From: Setaria digitata
Taxonomy: Eukaryota > Nematoda > Chromadorea > Rhabditida > Setariidae
NCBI GenBank assembly: GCA_003640385.1
Contig: RCAB01000010.1
Coordinates: 62,001 to 126,000, forward strand
DNA: 64,000 nt
Reading direction: 5' to 3'
The position numbers and the translations under genes were made by a program. How positions within the stretch are numbered: position 1 is the first letter of the stretch; each line of letters begins with the position of its first letter. Positions 1 to 12,100 of this stretch are shown piece by piece. The notes under the pieces were generated by a model. That model saw only the letters and a list, made by a program, of their open reading frames with translations. It was not told where the DNA came from and ran no database searches.

Positions 1-3000
1 GGTTGAAGATTTCGTTATGGCATCTAAAGTAATTAATAAGAAGAATAGTAGCACTGGTAGCTTGAATGCTTATATATCTCCGGAAAACAGCACAAAGGAT
101 TTCATACGAAGTCTTTCTCGAAGAGAACGATTGCAGGTGCTAATTGGACTATATATGGTGGCAAATATTGAGGCGTAATAGGTGTTAGTTAATTGTTCGG
201 TTGTAGGCTCGAGCAGCAGAAATGGCTGCAGCGGGAAGGGCTAAAGTGTCTGATTTTTGGTACCGACATAAGAGTTCTGGTGCTGAAGTTGCAATGGATG
301 TGTTATTATCACACCATGATGTTGATGTGGTCAGTTTTCCACTTCATATGTTATAGTATTGGTAGTGTCATTGATTAGACATCATGGGTTCATCCGTGGA
401 TATTTGTTTTGAAAAAAAATTGTTTTGAAATTTTAAATCGAAAAGTAATTGGTGCACTGAGGTCAAACGGTACAAAACGCTCCAGGCTAGTCTTACTGAA
501 GGAGTGTCATGTAATCATGGGTTTCACAGCTTAACCTTAGCTGTTGAGGTCGTTTACATCTTTTCCGGCTCCTTTTACAGTTCCTGAAGGTCTATATTTT
601 ACAGGGTGACAGAGACAATCACGGAAGATGTGCAGCGATATCAAGCATAGAGACAAAGGAAAGAAACCCTTTTATCAGAGTAAGAAGGTAAGTAGAGTTC
701 CGGTTGTTCTAATGATAGTAGAGTTTTTGTCAGTTCAGCTACTATACTTTCAGACCATTATCATCGCAAAATAATGGAAGTGATGATGTTTGTGATTTGT
801 TGAAAGTTTCTTCAAGTACAGTAATCACAAAGTCACTTACGATAAGTGAAGTTCGTTTCATACTTGAAATTTGGACCTTTTCATTACAGCACTTTAACTT
901 CTTGATTTAATGGGGATCGTAAGACTCTGTTCATTATCTTCAAATTTGCCTTTTAAGTCAATATAATTCTCTAGAAGTTTGTTCACAACAAATTTTTCCT
1001 AATGTCTTCCTGCGGTAAGTATTTGACGTCTTTTGGTATTATTGATTTATGATGGAACTTTTCAGTTAGTCGACTTTTAGTTGTAGCTTTCTTTCAGCAG
1101 TTAGTCTGCGGATAACATGCAGTAAGCAGCTACCTGTTTTGCGAATGCATTTTCTTTGCTATACATACCTTTTCTGTATCCTACAAAATCAAGCTGCTAA
1201 TAGTTTTGCATTCATTATTACAAATTTCTTTTCAACAAGAATAATATTCTTTAACTAAAAGTTGTTCAGTTTAAAAAAAAAAAGCCGAAAAGTGGTCTAG
1301 TCAGATATTCCATAGTCACTTTACTGATTAAGATTTGAATCTTTTCAAAATTGTAAGATCCTGCAATAATCATGTAGCATTGGTTCAGAAAATTGTATCA
1401 TTAGTGGTCCTGGCAATCAACATATTCTCCAAAAGATGTAATGAAATAGCGCTATTAACAGAGGTTAAAAGTTGGAGGAGAGGTGGTTAGGTTTTTGAAA
1501 AATATCCCGGTATATGAGTGTTTGTTTTTTAAGGATGTTCTTTGGGATGAGTCATTGCTTTTTGATCTAACTGGGGATACCTGCAAGTATTTAAACATAA
1601 CAGTGCGAGCGAGGTCATTAAATGTCAAAGCGACAATCTCACGGGATAACCAAGTCAAAAAGGACGGCATCCAGACGCTAGGATATGTTCGTTTTTAAAT
1701 AGAATTGAATTCAGAGTAAGGTTTCGGGATTTTTTCCCCAGATTTCCGGAAATTTTATTTATTTGCCGTGTATTCCCATCTAATTACAGGCAAGTATTTA
1801 TATACCACAGGTGTTAGATGACTGTCAACTTACTCTATCCAATTGTCATCAAGAACTTTTCACCCTGCGACCACCTTTCTGGACTGGATCAAGGTGATTT
1901 CAAATATGTTCTTATTATGCTTGATTATATTCGCTGTGAATAACTAACTCAAAAAAGGAAAGCTGTTGAAGATGCATTATGAATTTGTTGCTTATTTTTA
2001 GACGGCCATTAACACCAAAGGCTGCTGAGGAAAGCTGTCGAGCTGGCTTTGATGAGCGTCTATGTTATGGCGATATTGCTTTAGGATTTCGTTATTTCCC
2101 TTCAGGCTTTCCAATAAATGTTCGGAACAAATCAAGGGACTTTTTTACTTCCTTTTTATTCTTTATTTCTTTACCAGTCTGAAGGAACTTGAAATTCCTT
2201 TCATTTATGGGCTTCACATTGATTAGCTTTCATAGTCATTTTCGAAAAATTTAGTTTAAAACCTTCTATAAATGAGCTTAATCGCAGATGTTCAAAGAAG
2301 GCTTACGTAAATATGTACTGTTTCTTATGTTATTTTCTAAGCGATATCAATATTTTAAGAAACGTATACAGTGTCATGAGCTTTCAAGCTGTTTTAGTGC
2401 AGGAAGCGCTGACTGCGTAAAAAGTAACACCGAAATTAGAAGAAAGAAGAGTTTGGAAGCATCGTCAGAAATGAAACACCATTTTGAGGGGATATTGTTA
2501 AGAGGTTTGTCTTTTATAAGTCATTTTTAAAAGCTCTCTTTATGCTCCATTTTTGTTTACAGGCACAACTGTCTGTGGAGTTTGTCAGGGAAAAGTTTGG
2601 CTAAAACTGGCTTCACACTGTAGAGATTGTTTGTTAGTATGTCACAACAAATGTTTGCCGAGGGTTGAGACTACTTGTTTGCAACGTCGTCCCATCGATG
2701 ACTGTGCATACGAGGTTGGCATTTTGTCGTAGCATATTTTAATAGTTCGAAGTCCGTAATTATTAACTATTAAAATAATATTAAATAGATACACGGTTGT
2801 CTCTGGAACAGTTTTAGGATTATTCTAAATCAACACTCACTTGACTTCTATAGCAGCGCTTAGTTTTTTTGTCTAATTAATTAATTATTTTCGGTTTTGG
2901 ACGGGTTCCATATGGGCTCAGGTGAAGAATCCAGCTTGCTGAACGATGCTGTAAACAATGACCATAAGGCAGCAGAACTGATTTCATGTCTATCAAGTTG

Positions 3001-4547
3001 TTTTTATTATTGTTTTATTAAACAGTTATACCTTTTTTTATTACTTCAATCTTTTTTTTGCAAGTGAATTCTGTAATCCAGAAGTTGGATGCTACTTTGC
3101 TTCTTATAAATTAGTCCTATAAAGTATTTCTTTTCTTTTTCTTTCTTTTGTAAATAAGGGATAAATGCTGACTGCTACCCTCTTTAAATGTTTGTAAATG
3201 TAATCTACATGTCCCCAGTGCCTACAATTCGAATCAATTTCTGCTGAGCCATACTTTAGAAAATTTTTAACATATACGTCAAAGGAAAAAAGTGTATTTA
3301 ATGTAGAATCTGAGGAGCGACCACTATCTCCACAGCGTCGTATTGCATTTAAAGTCTCTGAAAGGATTAGTTCTACATGGAAGAGCGTCAGGCGGAAGAG
3401 AATGTCTTTCCGTGTACCAAAAGAAAATCAGGAAGAAATGGATGGTTAGTGATTTCACTGAAAGCAGTAATATTGTCCTGGGTTTGATCTCGTGCGAAAT
3501 TGTGAATTTCAGGGCAGAAAACTCCTATTGCTCAAACAATCAGTGAAGCGGTACCGGTAGTGGTGAGTTTTAAACCGAATTTGAAAATGAATTTAGTGCA
3601 CATATTATATTTGTTATGAGGATTTAATGGAATGAAGAGAATCCTCATTCTCTATATTTTTATTTTTAAGGCAAATAAATCCTTCTGAGAATTATGTAAT
3701 CTGATTTCCTCTCTTTGTTTTTCAGAAAACAATACCAGACGTTTTTTCGATGCTGGAGCTTTCGGAAAGTCTGAGAGAGATGATGTACCAGCCTGGAAAT
3801 GCATACAATGAGCAGATGATAAATGCTGCCAAGGTAGCTGGTAAAAATATGTTTTCTGATTTGGATCCTGTCAAGAGGAAAGCGAAAATAAATGACGATG
3901 CAAGTCCTTCCCTTCAATAACTATGTAGAGAGTTATTTTTTTATGTAAAAATTTTGGGCACTGTAAATTAGTGATACGGGGATTGCAGTAGATTTTTTGG
4001 TTTTGTCGATTCGGATCGACATGCAGATAAATAATCATTGACTTACCCATAATTGCTATTTGTTAACTTTCACTCTCTTTTAATAGTATTATTTGAGTGT
4101 TTGTTTTGTGCCATTTACATCTGTGAATTGCACTCTATCTCTAGATGGAGAAAATAAGAAACGTCATTCACCAGACAACTGCTGAACGCTTGAATGCGAT
4201 GAAAAATATGAAAAAAAATGCCCGTAGCTCTGGTTGTCTCAATTTTGCAATGTTAGAGGATAGGCTGCAAGCTCTCGCTGTTCTCATGTTGCATTATTGT
4301 GCAGCTTTACAGGTATTCTTTTGTGTCTGCATTTAAGTTCTGCATTTACTTGTTTTAGGTTTTAGTGTTCACAATGTTTGATTTTCAGAATTGTATTGAT
4401 CTGGAAGAAAACTGTGAGTATCTGTCTCGAACCAAAAATATAAGTGATGGTGCGCAGGATACCTTAAGCACAAATTCCTTCTCCGAAGCTAGTGAAGCCA
4501 AATGTGCTGAGGACGAATTTATTCTTGGCATCCATAGTAATATCTAG
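1..4547 (+). CDS. PDZD8: PDZD8-like ER-contact lipid-transfer protein, 3' part (5' end outside window)
   Basis: Exons traced: 1-136, 207-329 (end uncertain), 605-687, 754-850, 1534-1686, 1790-1893, 2002-2119, 2288-2504, 2563-2714, 3219-3444, 3513-3562, 3726-3899, 4145-4312, 4389-4547; phases agree from 605 on. A C2-like domain lies at 1534-2119 (DVLWDESLLFDL, then CYGDIALGFRYFP). A complete zinc-binding C1 domain spans the end of 2288-2504 and 2563-2714: H-x12-C-x2-C (HHFEGILLRGTTVCGVC), then CRDC, HNKC and a final Cys. Next come MLELSESLREMMYQPGNAYN and a charged helical C-terminus starting MEKIRNVIHQTTAERLNAMK, probably a coiled coil. In PDZD8, SMP, C2 and PDZ domains precede this part, and the protein tethers ER to endosomes and moves lipids. 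The C2-C1-coiled-coil order and the YQPGNAYNEQ motif support that family; SMP and PDZ are not visible here. The 3899 donor appears to be GC. A further exon between 850 and 1534 is possible. Confidence 0.75.
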
Positions 4548-4581
4548 GAATTTTATGTTTCATTTATTCGGCAAACGTTTT

Positions 4582-4587
4582 AATAAA
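4582..4587 (+). terminator. AATAAA polyadenylation signal of the PDZD8-like gene
   Basis: AATAAA lies 35 bases after the TAG at 4545-4547, giving a very short 3' UTR. A second AATAAA follows near 4783. Confidence 0.45.
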
Positions 4588-7500
4588 AATTATGTTTATT
4601 CAGAGAAAATTATTTCAGTTAAACAGAGTAAGAATTGTGAAAATTTGGATGGAGGTGTAAGCAACATCTTATTCATTTATATATGTGAATTCTACTTCCC
4701 GATAGCTATCCAGGATTAATTTCTAATTTCTCATATTTCCATACTTATTTTTTCGTAAGACACGGATTAAGGTCGTATTATAATAAAATTCTCAAATTAT
4801 AAACTGGGATTCCTAACTACATTCACATAGCCTAGAATCGCTACTACCTTGGTAATCTTCGTTTAGTCACGCACAAACTCTAGGTTGCAAATATCTTGTG
4901 TGGGGACGAAATGGGTAGTTAACAAACAAGAAAATAGTCAGATTCCTAGGTTAGTTTCTAGCAATTTAGCTGGACATTTGTAGTGAAATATGAGTAGTTC
5001 TGGTCTCAATAATTGTCTTTTTAGTGACACGAAGTTAAGAAAGTTGTGAGGTGAGAGAGTTTGTGTCAATAGCGCGGTATTTGTGGACTGCGGGATGTAA
5101 ATATAAGTATTTTCAATTGATTCAGCACATCAATATTTTTATTCGCTTAGGGTTCTCTTTCAACTAAATTTAGTTTACAGAGTTTTTTATGATTCTGAAT
5201 TGTTCTTTTTATTGAGGTAATTATGTTTTAAAGAATCACATGTGCTGCCCTGCATTTGAAATTTTTTGTCGCTATTGTAGTGTTTGTTGCATGCAGAAAA
5301 TGACTCAGAAATATTCTGACTGACTTCTAACTTCCGGTCAAGAAGTGCTTACCATATCTATATGATTATCTATGTGATATTGTTAATGGAGTTCAATGCA
5401 GCAGGGGAAAAAATTGAAAAGGGCGAGAAAAAATCAAAGAAACTAGTGTGTGATGCTGTGACGAATGTAAACCATTCTTCATCAGTACGATTATCCAGTT
5501 TCAAACTTTAACGCACTTTTGAAATGGGAAGGGAGTTTTGAAGTGTTAGGTAGATCACGGCAGCTAGGTAGTGGAGTTTTGTTTGGAATGATTGGGCAAT
5601 AAAAAAAATTTATTTTTTGAGTAGGTTGCTGAGAGGCACCTCAACTTTGGGACTCGAGTTGGCTTTTAGGTCCCTTCAATCTTAGTGATCATATTGAGTT
5701 TTGCTATATAGTATATTTTTTATGAAAATTCCGAGAAATTTTTAGCTGTTAAACATCCTGGATTGAATTGGCCATCTGGGCTGAACGGAACGTTGAGTTA
5801 AAGTGCCAGACTTGCTGATCATGAGACTCCATGAAAGGCGTTGGTTGATATAGATAGCAGGGCGGTGGCCATGGAATTTGGAAGCTGCTAAGGAGTGTGT
5901 AACAACTCACCTACCGAATCATTTGGCCATTAGTCACTTTTTAAATTGGTCAAGAGTGTGTAAATTCGTACGTACTTTGTCTGGGAGAAAGTGGCAATTC
6001 CCATGGGTTAGATGTTTGCATACAAACCAATTATAACTGACAGTGATAAAGTGGGCTTCATGGCTCTTAAATTCTCAATGTGAATTTGAACAGTGAGAAA
6101 ATTTCGGCACAAATTAATGAAATGTCCTCTAAAATTGGTTAAATTCATAAATGTTTTGCAACATATGCCACCATTTTGTGTTAGCTATAAGCAGTTATTA
6201 TTCGTCGGCATTTTAACACCACTTTTTCACGAGGTTCGATATTTGTTAGGATCTTTTCGTGTTAGTAAAATATCTGATTGGAAATGATGAAGTTTTGCAC
6301 CGCTCCAGAATAGTTACAGTTAGCTTGTTCCGCCTCGTTTTTTTAAACGGTTTTGTTTTATAAACTTTGTTTTTTTAAAGTTAGGATATCAGCAATATGG
6401 AAATAATTTCATTTCTCAATGTTTCGTTTAGTACACAGTCCATCCTCTATCATATTCACATCTGCACGAAATCAGGTCATAAAATGAGTTCTAGAACGGT
6501 AATAATAAAATTTGGTCTTTCCCCTTATCACTAGTATGATCATATTTTCCACTGCGCCTGTCTTATTTCAATTCATGTATTTTTTTTTCGTTGGATCCTC
6601 AATTTAAACGCATGCTTTGCGTTGGGTAATTACTTATAGTTTTAATGCAGCAGTTGGTAGTTGTCATAGTCTTTTCCAATCTTTTATTTTATTTAAATTC
6701 AGTTATGTCGGACTTATGTAATCAAATTTAAATTTTGGCAGGACAGTGACGTATTGATGTGATTTAAGAAAGGCGACGGAATTGGAAAAAGGTCGTGGTA
6801 TTAAACAGTTGCAGCGGAAAAAATTTTTATTCTAGTCGAAATAGGGCGTACGTATATTTTCCCTGCCATTAAAGATGCCTGGTCTATACCAGAAATTTAA
6901 TTTTATCGAAGCTATCAGCACTGCTGGCAATGGATATATCCTTTATTTTGTTTGCTCAGATGCATGTACTTTTCTGTACAGATCTGTCCAAATGTACTGC
7001 TATTACTTCCTCTACTAAGGAATTTAGCCGAACATTTAATTCTAGTCATCTCTAATATATTACACTTTGTGAGGGTAGTACTACTAACTTGATGCATTTC
7101 TTAAACACGAATATTGAGCTATTTTATTGGTAAATATTGAAAGAGACTACTATATCAAACTGAGAAGATGTGATCTTTTTAGTTTGTGTTGCTGGAAAGC
7201 TGTCGTTGAGTGTACGGGCAGTACTGAACACGTGGCAGTTGTATTATGTAAGGTCTTTTCGAGAGGAGTATTATGAAGTTGAGGACGTTCAGTTGACGTA
7301 TGTGCTGAAATGGCTGACAGGAATGCTGCTTGGAAATACTGCGAGAATGTTTCAGCGTTGCTGTGAAAACGGACAAAAAAAAAAACAATTTTGTAGTATT
7401 TGATTAAAAAAAACGAAAAGAACTTTACACATGAAATAAATTGTACACTTCATAAATTTTGAAAACTATTAGCTTATGCAGGAATCAAAAAACCTGTGAA

Positions 7501-7938
7501 TAATGAGTAAATATTGCTTCGAATTTTTTTAAATATTAAAGAAAGCGCAATATAACTGGGTTCTCGCATACTACATACCATGCTTTTACTCAAGAAAAGT
7601 TTCTGTCGGTTGATATAAATCTAGTCAGATTTATTAAATTTATGTTATCAGTAAGTTCTGGCACATTATTTGTATAGAGTTTCTGTAGACGTGATTCCTT
7701 GTTTAAGAGGAAAATCTTAGAATTTATTGTATCTGTCAAATCTTATTCGCGTGAATTTATTAAAAATTACAACAGCACAAAAAAAGTAAATCATACAATT
7801 CTGTTTCAGTCATTAAAGACAACGAGTCGTTTAAAAAAAAATATGAGTGACCTGAAAGAGTTTGAGGTGAATATTGACGAGGGAACTTAAAATCGCTTAA
7901 AATCAACCCTTCTTATCTTCGTTAATACTTTTTAATAA
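4588..7938. other. Intergenic spacer with no supported gene
   Basis: Short open frames here show no family motif, splice support or coding bias that I can recognise. The one identifiable element is the degenerate 28S rRNA fragment at about 5765-5930. An AATAAA-complement at 7630-7635, about 300 bases beyond the EGF gene stop, may be that gene's polyadenylation signal. Confidence 0.6.
5765..5930 (+). pseudogene. Degenerate fragment of nuclear large-subunit (28S) rRNA
   Basis: The stretch reads like the conserved 28S core, in order: ctgaacggaacgttgagtt (compare CTGAACCGAACG..GGGTTAAGG), then tgatcatgagactccatgaa, aggcgttggttgatatagat, agcagggcggtggccatgga, and a nearly perfect ctaaggagtgtgtaacaact followed by cacctaccgaatc. 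Bases conserved in all eukaryotic 28S are changed (for example GCAGGACGG is gcagggcgg and CACCTGCCGAA is cacctaccgaa), and flanks lose similarity, so it is not functional. It is a eukaryotic type, not bacterial 23S. Weaker resemblances upstream (tttcaaactttaa near 5498) might mean the original insertion was longer. Confidence 0.8.
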
Positions 7939-8763
7939 CTAACTGACTTTTGTATACGTAAGTCCTCTGGCATCAGTATTCTTCAAAAAAGTATGTTGGC
8001 AATGAAGACCGAAAAAACCAAATTTACAAAAACAAATAAACCGATCCGGTTGTCCAATGCAATTACCGTGTCCTGAACAGTGTCTTAGTGAATCGCACGG
8101 CAGACCTGTAAATCAATTAATAAAGTAATTTGTGTCATAAACTCTCAAATTCAATATTCGCGGTAATTATTATTTCTAAGACCACATCTAACATGAAGGA
8201 GATTCAGTGATTGAGGTATTGGAGATTGATTACTCCAGTCATTCTGTAAACGTTCCATACTGCTATAATGAAGTTGATTGATACAAACGAACTTTAACTA
8301 TAACGAATCCAATGTAATTTGAAAAAATCTTAACTAGATAAACATACTTATTTCACAACGCCATCCCCTGTAACCAAAATCACACAGACAGAGTGGTGCA
8401 TCTTGAGTACCTAGGCATGTGCCACGGTTATTACAGTCCTTGTAACTGCATTCATTTTGATTTCTTACTGAAATAAATACAGATTATAGCATTGCAGGAA
8501 CTCGTTTAAAATACTACAATTCTAACCGAAGTGAAAATGATAGTTTTTAGGATATGGCAGTAAATTCATTATTCTGCGTAGAAAAGTGCTACTACATTTG
8601 TGGTGTGGATTATATGAGAGTAGATTCATTAGATCCATTACAACATATTCATATTCACATCGTCGACCGTAGTATGGTTTGAAACAGAGGCAAGCAAACT
8701 GCTTCTTGTTGCCGTTGCAGATTCCATGATAACTGCAATCTCGAATACCGCACAAAACATTTC
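7939..8763 (-). CDS. Small EGF-repeat protein, 3' exons (probably secreted)
   Basis: Three exons on the minus strand, each carrying one EGF-like module, join in phase: 8763-8596 (CGIRDCSYHGIC...CLCFKPYYGRRCE), 8467-8348 (ECSYKDCNNRGTC...CLCDFGYRGWRCE) and 8105-7939 (CDSLRHCSGHGNC...CFCKFGFFGLHC), ending TAG at 7939-7941. All three have the C-x4-C-x4/5-C...C-x-C-x8-C spacing of EGF domains with the GxxGxxC end, but none shows the D/N-x-D/N calcium-binding signature. The 5' end is not resolved: the phase needed at 8763 is not met by a clear upstream exon. A hydrophobic, signal-peptide-like reading frame at 8921-9139 (MVLWLEFAFANYHNE) could be the first exon. The domains alone do not identify an ortholog. 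Confidence 0.65.
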
Positions 8764-8920
8764 CTGCTGTAATAATTCATTTTTTGAATTATTTGCAAGT
8801 CTTTAAAACAATATTTTATATTCTCCACCATAATACGATTACTCGGTCACTTCCGATGGTGGGCGTACTGTTGAATAAAACAGTTTTTGCACAACCATCT
8901 TGCACATTATCTTATTTAGC

Positions 8921-9139
8921 TCACAAAATTCCTATTGCTTGCATGCATATAAGAATAATATCAGGTTCAGTTATCATAATCATTGGAATTTGATAAAAAA
9001 ATTTACTGCCTTTATATTTGACGCTGAGAATACTTTCGTTGTGGTAGTTTGCAAACGCGAATTCAAGCCATAGCACCATAGTTATCACTTGATACTTATA
9101 CATCACTAAAAAAGGAAAAAAAAAAATTACTCTCATCAA
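8921..9139 (-). CDS. Possible signal-peptide exon of the EGF-repeat gene
   Basis: An open frame on the same strand just upstream of the EGF exons contains YKYQVITMVLWLEFAFANYH, a hydrophobic run followed by a plausible signal-peptidase site (AFA|NYH). It ends before a GT (GGAATTTT|gtgagc), but that phase does not match the next certain exon at 8763, so at least one small exon would be missing. Treat as a hypothesis. Confidence 0.25.
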   Translation of the reverse strand: MMRVIFFFPFLVMYKYQVITMVLWLEFAFANYHNESILSVKYKGSKFFYQIPMIMITEPDIILICMQAIGIL

Positions 9140-12100
9140 GAAACGATTTTACGAGTTAATCATTATTTCCATTTATAACAAAATTAAATTTAGAACTGTT
9201 ACATATTAGTGAGGAAATTTCTGGAAAATTCACCGTTTCTTCATTATTAACAAAGCTCATTATTGAAGACATTTCCAAGCTGATCTAGATAAGAACTATT
9301 AGTAATGGTTATCCAAAAAGTTATAGGTAAAAAAGTTCATTAAAAAATGCAGCATTAAGGTAAAGAAAGAAAAACATAAGTACCATCAAGGGAAATGTAC
9401 GGTGCGCGGATGAAGCAACAAAACAGTTGGGAAACTAAGACTGTGAACTGAAGAGGTCAGGAAGTGTGACTTCATATGGCCCATATCGATCCACCTTTCC
9501 CTACTCTCATTTCATAATGTGCGACGTATCCTTTTTCAACATGAAAAGCCGTCTTCAATTTTCAACTTTTCTGTATCTGAAATTATTTTTAATTTTTTCT
9601 AAGTTTCTTTTTTTTTTTTTTCAATATATTCATTCTCCGTTGCTCATTTGCCTGCTGCACATCTTTTGTCAGGTATCAGATCATCACTAATTTGTAAGTA
9701 AAAGACGGCATGAATATTTCTCGTGCAGTTACAGCTGTACAATCAGTACTTCAAGACAATATTCATTTCGCTTCGTCTTATACGTGGGACAAACAGAGGC
9801 ATCATTAAATCAAAATGAGATAAATCATTCGGCAAGGTATATGGTACGACAACTGTCACAGGAGTACAATGTTCTGAACAGAAGAAATTTTGCACCCTCT
9901 ATTTGTGATCAGAGTCAAAAAGATCCTTTAATGCAATGTCACTATTTCATCGTCAAAACTCAAATTTTTTTCCAAAACTATAAAACAAAAGAAGCATCTC
10001 CGGTCTCATCAGTGACATTCTGCATTATATCAATGCCTCACGTATTTCTTTCAACTTTGCATATTGCTGTTATTCAAGCAAAGCAATCAGGTGAAAATTT
10101 GTTAATTTCTCTTCCTGTATTTTAAAGTTACATTTAAATTGTTCCTAACTATTCCACTCATAGTCCTTCGGTTTCTAGTTAGATGATTTCGGTGTACCTG
10201 ATTAGCAAAAATTCCTGATGCTGGTCTGTTTTTGAATAAAAATACTGTATTAAGCAGTTATCTATGAATGTAGCTGATTTTATAAATAAAATGCATAAAT
10301 TTCAGTACTTCGTAATGGACAAATACGGTTTTAGGTTATTAATAAAGATGAACTACATCCAGTTTACACTATCAGTACATTCCTAGCCTGTAACTTTTCT
10401 TCTAAATATTCGGCAACACTTCCTGATTGCTGAGTGAAAAGCTGCTTAACAGACTAATTCTCTTGCGTATCAGCTACTATTTGATAATGAGATTTACTCC
10501 CTGAATCAGAAATCTTGACAATGTTACAACTGCTTCGTAGTCGATCTTGAAATTAGTTCACTCATGTTGTGGTACATCCCAGACAGCTAGCTCCATAAAA
10601 ATGATCATCTAAATGTTCCCAAGATTTACGCTCATGGAAAGGAAATATATGCATACTTCATTAGTTAGATTAAACAACATGGCTATAAATGATACCTCCT
10701 ATAATATTAAAACCAAATTCATCGTACTTAAAATTAAAATTTTAAACCACTCCATACTTAAAGTGATTCGTTATGTAGTGGACGTTTCAAAAAATAATAG
10801 AATTAATAATCTTTCAGAGTTCGAACTTCAAGAAATACAACGAAATTGAAACCTAAAAAGCACTAAAAAAAAAATCTAATCGGAAGTCCAACTCACTCAC
10901 TAATCTACCGCTCCAGCCGAACTGATCGCTCTAGAAATAACCAGGACACTTGAGTTGTCAGCTATTTGAGTTAATTCTTTTTGTTTAATAAACAGTCCTT
11001 TCAAAAACTAATATTTATGGAGCATTTCCAAACAATTACAACATGTTGTCCCTTGTGCTGCAGGCGACAATGCTTTTAGTATCCTGCGTAATCAAATCAG
11101 ACACAAAAAGTGTTCATGAATGCTCTCAAAATTTATAATGCCATGAACATAATTGAAATGAAAACTGTTTCAAGACAGAAAATACAATGTATATCCGAAA
11201 TAAGAACAAGGTCATGACTTCAAAAAAAAAAAAAATAATAATAAACGTAATGCTTTTCCTCAACCACTTATGCTGAAACACGCGACAACCACATCCTTTC
11301 ATTCGACACTTTAATCCTCATTACATAGCATTTCAACACGCAAATAAAATGCCTTTTCCTTTCGAAAACTTGAAAAATCTTGTTTTGAATTTATTACCCT
11401 AAAACTACAATCCAAATCTTATTTAAAGTGGAAACTAAAACTACATTAGAAAACACTGGCAGGAGTGCAGAAGGTTGAGGATTTGGTTTTGCAACAGCAC
11501 AAACAAAACAAGCTTTCCCATAAATTCAAAAGAACTACTACTACGAAATATTTCAAAACAAAAGCTCATATGTCGATACAAAGCCATATTAAGTCAAAAA
11601 AGCAACAGTAGTTGAGACGTTTAGCACGAAAATACTTAATGAGGAACGAAAAAAACATACAATGAAAGTTTGAACACTAAACAGGAAATATTACCTCCTG
11701 ATTCGAATCACCACTTAATAACTTTTTCACGAACTTGTCAAAATCCTGACGACTTTATAGCAGTGCTTTCAGCAATAATAATTCGATATAATGTAATATA
11801 TTATACAAGTGATAACGAATTAGATCGTTTCCTTTAGCTTCTGCTACCGTCAACAGTTACTTTTCATGAAAGGGTTTTCTCTTGAAAACTGCGCTATACT
11901 GCGAAGCTTGCGCTTTAGCGAAGTTTACCACAAGAACACGAATGGTCACGATTGAAATAAGCAAAAAGAAATCCTGACTACCTTAATTTTTCAATACCTG
12001 ACCATGAACGGATAACAATAAAAAAATTCACACAACGGTAACAGTGTTCATAAAAGTCACAGATTAATCATTACTATTAGCTTTATCTAATACTGATTCC

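Noticed and set aside
2936..2999. Possible extra exon (EESSLLNDAVNNDHKAAELI) after the C1 domain of the PDZD8-like gene
   Set aside because: Neither end fits the phase of the neighbours, while the exons at 2563-2714 and 3219-3444 join directly in phase.
9784..10125. 113-codon plus-strand frame
   Set aside because: No recognisable domain, composition equal to flanking non-coding DNA, no sign of splicing.
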